Of a stretch of 31,552 bases of DNA, positions 1-8,273 are shown piece after piece. The notes under the pieces were generated by a model that worked only from the letters and a program-made list of their open reading frames with translations, did not search any database and had not been told where the DNA came from. This stretch comes from PFJX01 sp964440155 (GTDB lineage Bacteria; Pseudomonadota; Gammaproteobacteria; Burkholderiales; Thiobacillaceae). Each line of letters starts with the position of its first letter. The stretch's first letter is position 1. The stretch is taken from NCBI GenBank assembly GCA_964440155.1, contig CAYTRH010000018.1, positions 1 through 31,552 of the forward strand, given 5' to 3'. The position numbers were made by a program, and so were the translations under genes.

Positions 1-181
1 CGAACACCTCGCCATGCTGGAACGGGCTCATGGTGCCCGGATCCACGTTGATGTAAGGATCGAGCTTGAGATGCGTGACGGTCAGCCCGCGCGACTCCAG
101 GATGGCGCCCAGGGACGCGGCGGCGATGCCCTTGCCCAGAGAGGACACGACACCGCCGGTGACGAAGACGTAGCGAGGCAT
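1..181 (-). CDS. pyrG: CTP synthase, N-terminal fragment (runs off the window)
   Basis: The first 60 codons of CTP synthase, which converts UTP to CTP with glutamine or ammonia and ATP. The start at 181 gives MPRYVFVTGGVVSSLGKGI, the hallmark amino-terminus of the synthetase domain with its P-loop-like SSLGKG segment, followed by LKLDPYINVDPGTMSP, the conserved nucleotide and Mg-binding stretch. The rest of the gene lies beyond position 1. It is divergent from the GAF/HD-GYP gene. Identity is certain from the motif although only about a tenth of the protein is present. Confidence 0.96.
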   Translation of the reverse strand, partial: MPRYVFVTGGVVSSLGKGIAAASLGAILESRGLTVTHLKLDPYINVDPGTMSPFQHGEVF

Positions 182-305
182 AAATTCGGCTGATGCAGGG
201 ATGCGGAATGATACCGGAAGCCGCCAGCCCCTCAAAGGACAACGGGGCGCCGATACGCCGATCGGCGGTGCGACTACACTGGTATACCTGCCTTGCCATG
301 ACACC

Positions 306-1952
306 ATGAGCCCGACCCACGCCGATGCCCTGATCGAACGCCTGGAGCGACTGCACGCGGTGGGCGTCGCCCTGTCCGCGGAGAAGGACATCGGCCGCCT
401 GCTGGCGATGATCCTGCGCACCGCCAAGAACCTGGTCAATGCCGATGCCGGCACGCTGTACCGGGTCGGTGAGGATGGCTGCCTGCATTTCGAGATCCTG
501 CTCAACGATACCCTCGACCTGGAGCGCACCGGCTCGTCCGAAGGCACCGGCCCGTTCCAGCCGATTCCGCTGCGTCTGCCGGACGGCTCGCCCAACGATA
601 CGTTGGTGGTGGCCAACGCCGTGCTGCACGGCCGTACCGTGGTCATCGATGACGCCTACGCCGAAGGCACGTTCGATTTCTCCGGCACGCACCGTTTCGA
701 CCAACGCACCGGCTACCGCTCGCGCTCCTTCCTGACCGTGCCGATGCGCGATCACGAGAACCAGATCATCGGCGTGCTGCAACTGATCAATGCCAAGGAT
801 GCGGATAGCGACGCGGTGGTCCCGTTCTCCGCCAGCGCGCGCGCGCTGACCGAGTCACTGGCCTCGCAGGCGGCGGTGGCGCTGACCAACCGCCGGCTGA
901 TCAACCAGCTCGAAGCGCTGTTCGAGTCGTTCATCCGCCTGATCAACCTGGCCATCGACGAGAAATCACCCTATACCGGCGGCCATTGCCAGCGCGTGCC
1001 CATCCTCACCATGATGCTGGCCGATGCCGCGCATCGCGCCACCCGCGGGCCGCTCGCCGACTTCCGCATGAGCGACGCGGATCGCCACGAACTGCATATC
1101 GCCGGGCTGCTGCACGACTGCGGCAAGGTGACCACGCCGGTGCACGTGGTGGACAAGGGCACCAAGCTGGAGACCCTGTTCGATCGCATCCACCTGGTCG
1201 AGGCGCGTCTGGAAACGCTGCGCCGCGACGCGGACATCGCCCATCTGCGCGCGCTGCTCGAACTGCGTGCGCGCCTGCCCGAAGGTGAAGAACGTACAGC
1301 GGCGGAGACGGCGCTGGACGCAGAACACGCGCAGCGTCTGGCGACGATCGCCGACGATCGCGCCTTTCTGCGCCGCTGCAACAGCGGCGGCGAATTCATG
1401 GCCGCGGCGGACCAGGCGCGGGTCGACGCCATCGCTGCGCGCCGCTGGACCGACATGGATGGCGTCGAACGGCCGCTGCTCAGCGACGACGAGGCCTACA
1501 ACCTCAAGATCGCGCGCGGCACGCTGACCGCCGAGGAACGCGAGATCATCAACCAGCACATCGTCTCCACCATCCGCATGCTGGAAGCGCTGCCCTGGCC
1601 GCGCCACCTGGTCAACGTGCCGGCGTACGCCGGCGGCCATCACGAACGCATGGACGGCAAAGGCTATCCGCGCGGACTGACCGGGGCGCAGATGCCGGTG
1701 CAGGCGCGCATCATGGCCATCGCCGACGTGTTCGAGGCGCTCACCGCGCCGGATCGCCCTTACAAGCCGGGCAAGACGCTATCGGAATCGCTGGAACTAC
1801 TCGGCCGCATGAAACTGGACGGGCACATCGATCCCGATCTGTTCGACCTGTTCGTGCGCGACAAGGTCTACCTGCGCTATGCCGAGCGCCACATGGATGC
1901 CGCGCAGATCGACGCGGTGGACGAGACGCGCATCCCCGGCTACACGCCCTGA
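306..1952 (+). CDS. GAF domain / HD-GYP domain protein, probable cyclic-di-GMP phosphodiesterase
   Basis: A 548-residue cytoplasmic signalling protein. Residues about 15-195 form a GAF sensor domain (it ends in a typical VPMRDHENQIIGVLQLINA segment). The rest is an HD-GYP domain with YTGGHCQRV, the HD pair at about residues 270-271 (LLHDCGK), HHERMDGKGYP at about 445-455 and RIMAIADVFEALTAPDRPY. HD-GYP proteins of this type hydrolyse cyclic di-GMP; all core residues look present, so activity is plausible. About 170 residues separate the HD and HHE motifs, roughly 100 more than in a minimal HD-GYP domain, and the insert is charged and helical. An upstream in-frame start at 201 exists, but the ATG at 306 gives the more typical amino-terminus; neither has a clear ribosome binding site. 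It converges on the MscS gene with a 9-base gap. Confidence 0.9.
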   Translation: MSPTHADALIERLERLHAVGVALSAEKDIGRLLAMILRTAKNLVNADAGTLYRVGEDGCLHFEILLNDTLDLERTGSSEGTGPFQPIPLRLPDGSPNDTLVVANAVLHGRTVVIDDAYAEGTFDFSGTHRFDQRTGYRSRSFLTVPMRDHENQIIGVLQLINAKDADSDAVVPFSASARALTESLASQAAVALTNRRLINQLEALFESFIRLINLAIDEKSPYTGGHCQRVPILTMMLADAAHRATRGPLADFRMSDADRHELHIAGLLHDCGKVTTPVHVVDKGTKLETLFDRIHLVEARLETLRRDADIAHLRALLELRARLPEGEERTAAETALDAEHAQRLATIADDRAFLRRCNSGGEFMAAADQARVDAIAARRWTDMDGVERPLLSDDEAYNLKIARGTLTAEEREIINQHIVSTIRMLEALPWPRHLVNVPAYAGGHHERMDGKGYPRGLTGAQMPVQARIMAIADVFEALTAPDRPYKPGKTLSESLELLGRMKLDGHIDPDLFDLFVRDKVYLRYAERHMDAAQIDAVDETRIPGYTP

Positions 1953-1961
1953 AGCCCAGGC

Positions 1962-3095
1962 TCAGGCCCGACCGGCGGCCGCCGGCTCGCCCAGCATCTC
2001 CACCGACACGCGCTCGGGCACGTGCAGCGTGCGCGTCGGGAAAGCCACCTGCGCACCATGGCGCTGGATGATGGCGGCGATCTTCAGCATCACGTCCTGC
2101 TTGACCGCATGGAACTCCACCCAAACGATGGTGCGGGTGAAGGTGTAGACCAGGATGTCCAGCGACGAATCGTTGAACTTGGTGAAGTTGACGATCAGCG
2201 TCTGCGCCTGGTCGATGTCCGGATGCGCGCGCAGCATGGCGCGGATGTCCTCGACGATGGCGGCGACACGGTCGATGTCGTCGTAGCGCACGCCCACCGT
2301 CTCGAAGATGCGGCGGTTGGTCATGCGCGACGGATTCTCCACGGAGATCTGGGTGAACACCGAATTGGGCACGTACAACGGCCGCTTGTCGAAGGTGCGC
2401 ACGCGCGTCAGACGCCAACCGATCTCCTCGACGGTGCCCTCGATGTCCTTGTCCGGCGAGCGGATCCAGTCACCCACCTCGAACGGCCGGTCCAGATACA
2501 CCATCAGACCGCCGAAGAAGTTGGCCAGCAGGTCGCGCGCGGCGAAACCGACCGCGATGCCACCGATGCCGCCGAACGCCAGCACGCCAGAAATGGAGAA
2601 GCCCAGGCTTTGCAGCGTGACCAGGATGGCGGTGATCAGCACCGACAGGCGCAACAGCTTGCCGATGGCATCCACCGTGGTGCGATCGACCGACTCGCCG
2701 CGTGCGGCGCGCTGCTCGATGATGCCGTCCTGCACGTTGGCGATGAAGCGCAGCAGGAACCAGGTCAGGCAGGCGATGACCCCGATGGTACGCGCCGGCG
2801 GCACCAGTTCGAAGATGGTCGCATCGGCCTCGCTCTCGATGATGCGCAGCGCGAAACTCAAGCCGACGATCCACGCCAGCACGCTGAACGGCTTGCGCGC
2901 GGCCGACACCAGCGCGAAATCCCACGGCGAGGGCGTCCGCCGGGTCCTGTCCTCCAGCGTGTGCAGCGCGCGGCGCAACAGGTAGTTGGCCACCACCACC
3001 GCCAGCACGACCATAAAGAGTTGCAGCAGCAGCCCGACGGCGGAGTTGCCGCCGGACAAACGAATGAAAACAGCGCTCAGGGAATCCGGGGACAT
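1962..3095 (-). CDS. MscS-family mechanosensitive ion channel
   Basis: A 377-residue inner-membrane channel protein. It has several hydrophobic segments in its first half, then the pore helix and beta-domain signature of the MscS family: a Gly/Ala-rich FGGIGGIAVGFAARDLLANF followed by GGLMVYLDRPFEVGDWI and VPNSVFTQISVENPSRM. Such channels open under membrane tension and release solutes on osmotic downshock. It has more transmembrane sequence than minimal MscS (about 286 residues) and is closer in size to mid-length members such as YbdG. A TTG at 3122 would add nine residues; the ATG at 3095 is preferred, though no strong ribosome binding site precedes it. Which osmotic response it serves cannot be told. 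Confidence 0.9.
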   Translation of the reverse strand: MSPDSLSAVFIRLSGGNSAVGLLLQLFMVVLAVVVANYLLRRALHTLEDRTRRTPSPWDFALVSAARKPFSVLAWIVGLSFALRIIESEADATIFELVPPARTIGVIACLTWFLLRFIANVQDGIIEQRAARGESVDRTTVDAIGKLLRLSVLITAILVTLQSLGFSISGVLAFGGIGGIAVGFAARDLLANFFGGLMVYLDRPFEVGDWIRSPDKDIEGTVEEIGWRLTRVRTFDKRPLYVPNSVFTQISVENPSRMTNRRIFETVGVRYDDIDRVAAIVEDIRAMLRAHPDIDQAQTLIVNFTKFNDSSLDILVYTFTRTIVWVEFHAVKQDVMLKIAAIIQRHGAQVAFPTRTLHVPERVSVEMLGEPAAAGRA

Positions 3096-3285
3096 GAAGG
3101 CGAGGCACCGCCCAGCGGGCAAGACGACAGCGCCCGCATTCTACCGGAGCGAAGCCCGCGGGGTGGCCGGCGAACGCGCGCGCCGATCGCGTCCCAGACC
3201 GGCTCGCCCCACCCTGAGCTCGCGCCTGGCATCCGCACCGGCTGGGCTCAGCGCATTCGCTGTCATCCAGCCGGTGCCGGCAGGC

Positions 3286-3930
3286 TCATTCCAACGCCAC
3301 GGTCTCCGCGCGGTAGGCCAGTACGACCGTGCCCAGGCGCGAGGTCAGACCCTGGATCGGCAGCACCAGCAGCTTCTCGCCATCGGCCCCGTCGCGCACC
3401 ATCACTGTCGGCGCTTCCGCCAGGTCGGCCGGGAAATGCTCGGCCAGCAAGCCGCCCTGCAACTTGCGGTCGCTGGCCAGCAGTATCTTGCCATCCGCCG
3501 CCGCCAGCACGGCGACACGGATGCGCTCGTTGCGCACCAGTTCGTTGAAGTACTGATCGATCTGGTCCTGATTACCGCGGATCAACTCGCCACGCACCGC
3601 CCAGGCCAGCGCGGTGCCGAACATCAGGTGATTGGCCTCGCTGCTGCGTGCGATGGCCGAGCCGGCGCGCGTGAGCAACGCCGTTTTCTCCTGTGCGAGC
3701 TGCGCGGTGAGCGCCTGCCGGTCCGCCTCCAGGCGCCGTTCGGCGGCGCCCACCGCGACCTGCTTCCAGGCGAACATCAGCAACACGGCCAATGCCAGTG
3801 CCAGGCTGGTCCACAACGGCACCCGCGTGGTGCGCAAACGATCCATCAGCGTCGCGGGGGCAGATGCGACGGTCGGCTCTTCCTGCATGCCGGTGCCGCG
3901 ATCGGGATTCTTGCTGTCGGTCGGTTCCAT
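3286..3930 (-). CDS. Single-pass membrane protein of unknown function
   Basis: A 214-residue protein that I do not recognise. A polar amino-terminal tail is followed by one transmembrane helix at about residues 38-54 (VPLWTSLALALAVLLMFAW), then a charged, Gln/Glu-rich probable coiled coil (about 60-95). The remaining extracytoplasmic part resembles a small sensor fold, with AVLAAADGKILLASDRKLQG and a final LPIQGLTSRLGTVVLAYR beta-rich stretch, as seen in periplasmic ligand-sensing domains. No signalling output domain follows. The start at 3930 is supported by GAGGAGG seven bases upstream. It lies 53 bases downstream of the DUF2322-like gene and may be the last gene of a coq7 operon. Confidence 0.75.
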   Translation of the reverse strand: MEPTDSKNPDRGTGMQEEPTVASAPATLMDRLRTTRVPLWTSLALALAVLLMFAWKQVAVGAAERRLEADRQALTAQLAQEKTALLTRAGSAIARSSEANHLMFGTALAWAVRGELIRGNQDQIDQYFNELVRNERIRVAVLAAADGKILLASDRKLQGGLLAEHFPADLAEAPTVMVRDGADGEKLLVLPIQGLTSRLGTVVLAYRAETVALE

Positions 3931-3983
3931 GACGCCCTCCTCAGGTTGTGAACGATTTCAACTGCCAGCCCATGCGCGCAGAC

Positions 3984-4295
3984 TCAAACGGACACCGCGA
4001 TGCCGCGATAGCCCGCCCCGCCTGCCGCCACCGCCAGCAGACGGTCGATGTTGGGGTGCCGGCCGGGATTGCGGCGCGCGTCCTCGGCGTGTTCCGCGAA
4101 CAACGCCAGGCCCTCGCGCGCGGCCGCTGCATCGATGACGCCATGGCGCGTCAGCAGATGCGCATAGACCCGGACCGAGCCCTGGCTGCCCGGCCGGTTG
4201 TCGATGATTTCGACACGGCCATCCGCGGCGGTCAGTTCGATGCGTGCCAGATGATCGGTCGGCGCCAGCGTGGCCAGATGATCGGCGAAAGTCAC
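3984..4295 (-). CDS. DUF2322-like conserved small protein
   Basis: A 103-residue soluble protein starting with GTG. The segments IIDNRPGSQGSVRVYAHL and FAEHAEDARRNPGRHPNIDRLLAV match my memory of DUF2322, a conserved proteobacterial family without known function. The stop of coq7 lies one base upstream of its start, so the two genes are probably translationally coupled. That coupling suggests, but does not show, a link to quinone metabolism. The family assignment is from recall, not from a search. Confidence 0.75.
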   Translation of the reverse strand: MTFADHLATLAPTDHLARIELTAADGRVEIIDNRPGSQGSVRVYAHLLTRHGVIDAAAAREGLALFAEHAEDARRNPGRHPNIDRLLAVAAGGAGYRGIAVSV

Positions 4296-4296
4296 G

Positions 4297-4944
4297 TCAC
4301 ACCCGGTACGCCAGCGTCGTCATGACCTTGGAACTCAGACGCATCGCATGCCTGACCGGCGCAGGCAGCGGCGCGCCACCGTGGGCGATGGCGGTTTCGG
4401 CATGGCGGATCTCGTCCGCCTTCATCTGTTCGACGATGGCCCGGCTCTTGGCATCCCCGGGCGGCAACGCGTCCAGATGACTATCCAGATGCCCCTCGAC
4501 CTGACGCTCGGTTTCCGCCAGGAAACCCAGGTTCCACTTGTCACCCAGCGCCCCGGCCAGCACCCCCAGGCCGAACGAAGCGCCGTACCACAATGGATTG
4601 AGCAGGCTCTTGTGACTGCCCAGCTCGGTCAGACGCCGTTCGCACCAGGCCAGATGCTCGGTTTCCTCCTCGGACGCCTGCACCAGCGCGCGCGCCGCCT
4701 CGGGGTTGCGGGCAGTCAGCGCCTGCCCCTGGTACAGCGCCTGCGCGCACACCTCGCCGGTATGGTTGACGCGCATCAGGCCGGCGGCATGGCGCTTCTC
4801 CGCCTCGCTCAAGTCACCCTCGGCGACACCGGCGTCCGGATGTGGTCGGCGCGACGTCGCCGGCGCGAACACGGTACGCAAGGCCTTATCGAATTGCAGG
4901 ATGACCACCTCAGGATCGGGCAACTTGGGCAGAAAGGGCAACAT
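4297..4944 (-). CDS. coq7: 2-polyprenyl-3-methyl-6-methoxy-1,4-benzoquinone monooxygenase (ubiquinone C6 hydroxylase)
   Basis: A 215-residue di-iron carboxylate protein that performs the last hydroxylation of ubiquinone synthesis. The six iron ligands expected for the Coq7 family are visible: E64 (NHTGEV), E94 and H97 (ETEH), E146 (ETERQVEGHL), E178 and H181 (DEIRH). Length and the DKALRTVF amino-terminal motif agree with bacterial Coq7. The ATG at 4944 is chosen; an upstream extension to 5058 would add low-complexity sequence that crosses the likely promoter. Coq7 replaces UbiF in many proteobacteria and requires oxygen, so the host respires aerobically at least part of the time. Confidence 0.95.
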   Translation of the reverse strand: MLPFLPKLPDPEVVILQFDKALRTVFAPATSRRPHPDAGVAEGDLSEAEKRHAAGLMRVNHTGEVCAQALYQGQALTARNPEAARALVQASEEETEHLAWCERRLTELGSHKSLLNPLWYGASFGLGVLAGALGDKWNLGFLAETERQVEGHLDSHLDALPPGDAKSRAIVEQMKADEIRHAETAIAHGGAPLPAPVRHAMRLSSKVMTTLAYRV

Positions 4945-4980
4945 GGCTGGGCTGCGAGGCTGGTTTGATCGATGGTCGGG

Positions 4981-4986
4981 ATTATA
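4981..4986 (-). promoter_or_regulatory. Probable -10 box of the coq7 promoter
   Basis: On the minus strand this reads TATAAT, a perfect sigma-70 -10 element, 37 bases upstream of the coq7 start. No good -35 box lies 16-18 bases further upstream (the best is CGAATG), so the promoter may be weak or activator-dependent. Confidence 0.6.
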
Positions 4987-5276
4987 GCGGTCGGCCAGCC
5001 GGTCATTCGGCGGCCGGCAAGCACGCGCGCGGCCCCGCCGGCCGTTGCACGCTACCATGCCATCGAGGACAGTGTCGAACGTGGCGTCGCACGACCGCCC
5101 CGATCATCGGCACGCAACGGGGTCAGCCAGTCAAGATTGGACACTGCAGACATTCAGCGCCGCTCGCGCCGGTGCGTTGGCAATGGCACGCTGTCGACGT
5201 GGCGACGCATAAGCCCGGTGGCTCATCTGGTGAGCCGGTTGAGTGAGATCATGCAGGAAAACCGCGTTGGCCCGAT
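4987..5276. other. Gene-poor gap between coq7 and cas3
   Basis: No convincing gene is seen in these 290 bases between two divergent genes. The cas operon promoter should lie here, but I find no strong sigma-70 match. A hairpin at 5220-5236 (arms GGCTCA and TGAGCC, 5-base loop) sits about 40 bases upstream of the cas3 start. No sequence resembling the missing 3' end of the group II intron (domain V) is seen here. Confidence 0.5.
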
Positions 5277-7559
5277 ATGACCCGATACTTGGCACCGATC
5301 GCCCACGCCGCGCAACAATCCGACGGCGCCTGGCGTGAACCCCATGACCTCGCCCATCACCTCGCCGCCGTGTCGGCCATGGCTGCCTGCTTCGCCCGGC
5401 CGTTTGGCGCGGACTGGGCACGGCTCGCGGGCCTATGGCACGACCTGGGCAAGTACCGGCCAGGGTTCCAGAAATACATCCGTGACAGTTCTGGTTACGA
5501 ACGGGAGAACGCTCACATTGAAAGCACGGGCTCTCGGGTCGAGCACTCGGCCGCCGGCGCGGTGCATGCCATCGACACCCTGGGAGAAATGTACGGCCGG
5601 CTACTGGCCTACCTGATCGCCGGCCACCATGCGGGGTTAACCGACTGGAACGGCGACAATGCCAGCCTGTTCCAACGCCTGGCCCGAGCGAGAAAAGACG
5701 GGCACTTGCAGGAGGTCATTGACGCCGATCCTCCGAGCCACATCCTTAATCCCGATGGCATCTATCCATCGAGCCGCCCCAAAGGCAAAGCTGAAGACCT
5801 GCATCTTTGGCTGCGCCTGTTGTTTTCCTGTCTGGTGGACGCCGATTTCCTCGATACCGAGGTCTACATGGAGCCGGCCAAGGCGGCCAGGTGTAGCACC
5901 CACCCCACCATCGATGAGCTGCTTGCGCGCTTCACCGCTTACATGGCCCAACTCTGTGCCCAGGCGCCGGCGACACCGGTCAATGCCATCCGCAGCCGGG
6001 TGCTCGCCCAATGCATTGAACGCGCTGGCGAGGCGCGTGGCAGCGGTCTGTTTTCCCTCACCGTGCCCACCGGCGGCGGCAAGACCCTGGCCTCTCTTGC
6101 CTTCGCCCTGCATCACGCGCAAGCCCATGGCATGCGGCGGGTGATCTACGTCATCCCCTATCTCTCCATCATCGAGCAGACGGCCAACGAGTTCCGCAAG
6201 GTGTTCGGGGAGGATGTCGTCATCGAGCACCACAGCCATCTGGACCCGGACAAGGAGAATGCAACGAGCCGCCTGGCTGCCGAGAACTGGGATGCGCCGC
6301 TCATCGTCACCACCAACGTACAGTTCTTCGAATCACTGCATGCGGCCCGGACCTCACGATGCCGCAAGCTGCACAACATCGTGGACTCGGTAGTGATACT
6401 CGACGAGGCCCAGTTGCTACCGCCGGACTGGCTCGACCCTTGCCTGGCAGCCGTCCGCGCCCTCGCTACCCACTACGGCGTCACCTTCGTGCTGTGCACG
6501 GCCACCCAGCCCGCCTTCCGGCCGCGCGAGGTCAACGACAGGAAATTCGCCGGGCTGTCCGAGGTGCGGGAACTCATGCAGGGCGGGCCGCACGTGCAGG
6601 CGCCCGAGGAACTCTACGAAGCGCTTGAGCGCGTACAGGTGCGCTGGCCGACGACAGTGGAGCCGCAGGATTGGGATAGTGTTGCGAAAAACATGGTCGT
6701 CCATCCCCAGGCGCTGGCCATCGTCAACCGCAAGAACCACGCGCGATCATTGGCCGAAAAACTGCCGGGAGCCCTTTATCTCTCCACCCATCTCTGCGGC
6801 GATCACAGGGCGGAACGCATCCAAGAAATCCGCCTGAGGCTGGCCGCCAACCGGGAACGTGCCCGAGCTGGATTGCCTGTGTGTCCACTTCACGTGGTGA
6901 GCACCCAGCTCATCGAAGCGGGGGTGGATGTGGATTTTCCGGTGGTGTTCCGGTCACTGGCGGGGTTGGACGCCATCGCCCAGGCGGCGGGGCGCTGCAA
7001 CCGGGAAGGGCGGCTCGATCGCGGCGAAGTCCAGGTGTTCGTTCCGCCGGAGCTCTCACCGCCGGGTCTCCTGCTCAAGGCCGAGCAGGCCACCCGCGAA
7101 CTTCTCACACTTAACGCCGAACCAGCCCTGTCGCCTTCCATGTTCGACCGCTTCTCCCGGTTGCTGCTCGCCAAGGTCAACAGTTGGGACAAGGCGAACA
7201 TCCGAAGCCTCGTCATGCCGGGCGACCAACTGGAATTCCGCTTCCGCGAAGCGGCGGAAAAGTTTCGTCTGATCGACAACGAGGGCCTGCCCGTGATCGT
7301 TCGCTGGGGCGACGCTTCCAGCCTCATCGATCAGTTGGATGCCGGCAAGCCCGACCGCTGGCTGCTGCGCAAGCTGCAACGCTACACGGTGAACGCGCAC
7401 CCGGACTGCCTGAGCCGGCTCCTCACCCAAGGCGACGTCCGGGAGGCGCTGCCAGGCCTGTACGTGCAGGCCAACGATCTCATTTACGATGAAGCCTTCG
7501 GGTTCCTGGGCTGCGCCAAGGATGCGACCGCCTATGCCGCCCAGGACCTGGTCATCTGA
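5277..7559 (+). CDS. cas3: CRISPR-associated nuclease/helicase Cas3 (type I-C)
   Basis: A 760-residue fusion of an HD nuclease and a superfamily 2 helicase that unwinds and degrades DNA marked by Cascade. The HD domain shows HDLAHHL near residue 23, LWHDLGKY (H55, D56), an EHSAAGA histidine near 90 and AGHHAG (H117, H118). The helicase has Walker A VPTGGGKT (about 263-270), the DEAQ box (about 376-379), the LCTATQPAF motif, STQLIEAGVDVDF and motif VI QAAGRCNREG. DEAQ in place of DEAH/DECH is not evidence of a defect. It is the first gene of the I-C operon; cas5c starts 15 bases after its stop. The ribosome binding site is weak. All catalytic motifs are intact. Confidence 0.97.
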   Translation: MTRYLAPIAHAAQQSDGAWREPHDLAHHLAAVSAMAACFARPFGADWARLAGLWHDLGKYRPGFQKYIRDSSGYERENAHIESTGSRVEHSAAGAVHAIDTLGEMYGRLLAYLIAGHHAGLTDWNGDNASLFQRLARARKDGHLQEVIDADPPSHILNPDGIYPSSRPKGKAEDLHLWLRLLFSCLVDADFLDTEVYMEPAKAARCSTHPTIDELLARFTAYMAQLCAQAPATPVNAIRSRVLAQCIERAGEARGSGLFSLTVPTGGGKTLASLAFALHHAQAHGMRRVIYVIPYLSIIEQTANEFRKVFGEDVVIEHHSHLDPDKENATSRLAAENWDAPLIVTTNVQFFESLHAARTSRCRKLHNIVDSVVILDEAQLLPPDWLDPCLAAVRALATHYGVTFVLCTATQPAFRPREVNDRKFAGLSEVRELMQGGPHVQAPEELYEALERVQVRWPTTVEPQDWDSVAKNMVVHPQALAIVNRKNHARSLAEKLPGALYLSTHLCGDHRAERIQEIRLRLAANRERARAGLPVCPLHVVSTQLIEAGVDVDFPVVFRSLAGLDAIAQAAGRCNREGRLDRGEVQVFVPPELSPPGLLLKAEQATRELLTLNAEPALSPSMFDRFSRLLLAKVNSWDKANIRSLVMPGDQLEFRFREAAEKFRLIDNEGLPVIVRWGDASSLIDQLDAGKPDRWLLRKLQRYTVNAHPDCLSRLLTQGDVREALPGLYVQANDLIYDEAFGFLGCAKDATAYAAQDLVI

Positions 7560-7574
7560 GGGAGGAAAGAGACG

Positions 7575-8273
7575 ATGCCAAAAACCCTGTGCCTCAAGGT
7601 CTGGGGCGACTATGCCTGTTTCACCCGGCCGGAGATGAAGGTGGAACGGGTGTCCTACGACGTCATCACCCCGTCCGCCGCCCGCGCCGTGTTCGAGGCC
7701 ATCCTGTGGAAGCCGGAAATCCGCTGGACGGTGACCAAGATCGAAGTGCTCAAGTCCATCCAGTGGATATCCGTGCGGCGCAACGAGGTGAAGGTTATTG
7801 CCTCCGAGTACACAGCCAAGCATTCCGGAGGTATCTATATCGAAGACCAACACACGCCACGCGGCGGACTGCTATTGCGTGACGTGGCCTATCGCCTCCA
7901 TGCCCGCTTCGACGTGGTGGACGGCTCGAAGCACGTCCACCGCTATCCGGAACTCAAAGGCCGCTTCCCGCCAGAACCCGAATCAGGCCAGCCCGAGAAC
8001 CCGGCCAAGTATCTCGCCATGTTCCAGCGCCGCGCCCGCAAGGGACAATGTTTCAACCAACCCTATCTCGGTTGTAGGGAATTCTCCGCCTATTTCGAAC
8101 TGGTGGATGACCCGCAAGCGGCCGCTGAGAGCCAACCGCCTATCCCTCACAGCCAGGATCTCGGCTGGATGCTCCACGACATCGACTTCGGCGACGGCAT
8201 GAAACCGGGGTTCTTCCGAGCGGTGATGAAAGATGGCGTCGTCGACCTGGAGGGGGCGGAGGTGAGGCGATGA
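7575..8273 (+). CDS. cas5c: Type I-C Cas5 (Cas5c/Cas5d), crRNA-processing subunit
   Basis: A 232-residue Cas5 of the I-C (Dvulg) type. In this subtype Cas5 takes over the role of Cas6: it cuts the pre-crRNA at the repeat hairpin and stays on the 5' handle. It starts with the typical KVWGDYACFTRPEMKVERVSYDVITPSAARAVFEAI-type segment (the family hallmark, here at about residues 8-43), followed by the Gly-rich RGGLLLRDVAYRLHARF region. A GGGAGGA ribosome binding site precedes the ATG. The stop overlaps the cas8c start by ATGA. I did not assign catalytic residues individually. Confidence 0.95.
   Translation: MPKTLCLKVWGDYACFTRPEMKVERVSYDVITPSAARAVFEAILWKPEIRWTVTKIEVLKSIQWISVRRNEVKVIASEYTAKHSGGIYIEDQHTPRGGLLLRDVAYRLHARFDVVDGSKHVHRYPELKGRFPPEPESGQPENPAKYLAMFQRRARKGQCFNQPYLGCREFSAYFELVDDPQAAAESQPPIPHSQDLGWMLHDIDFGDGMKPGFFRAVMKDGVVDLEGAEVRR

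Noticed and set aside
6402..6413. DEAQ instead of DEAH in Cas3 as a sign of inactivation
   Set aside because: The acidic pair that matters for ATP hydrolysis is kept, and variation in the last position occurs among Cas3 helicases.
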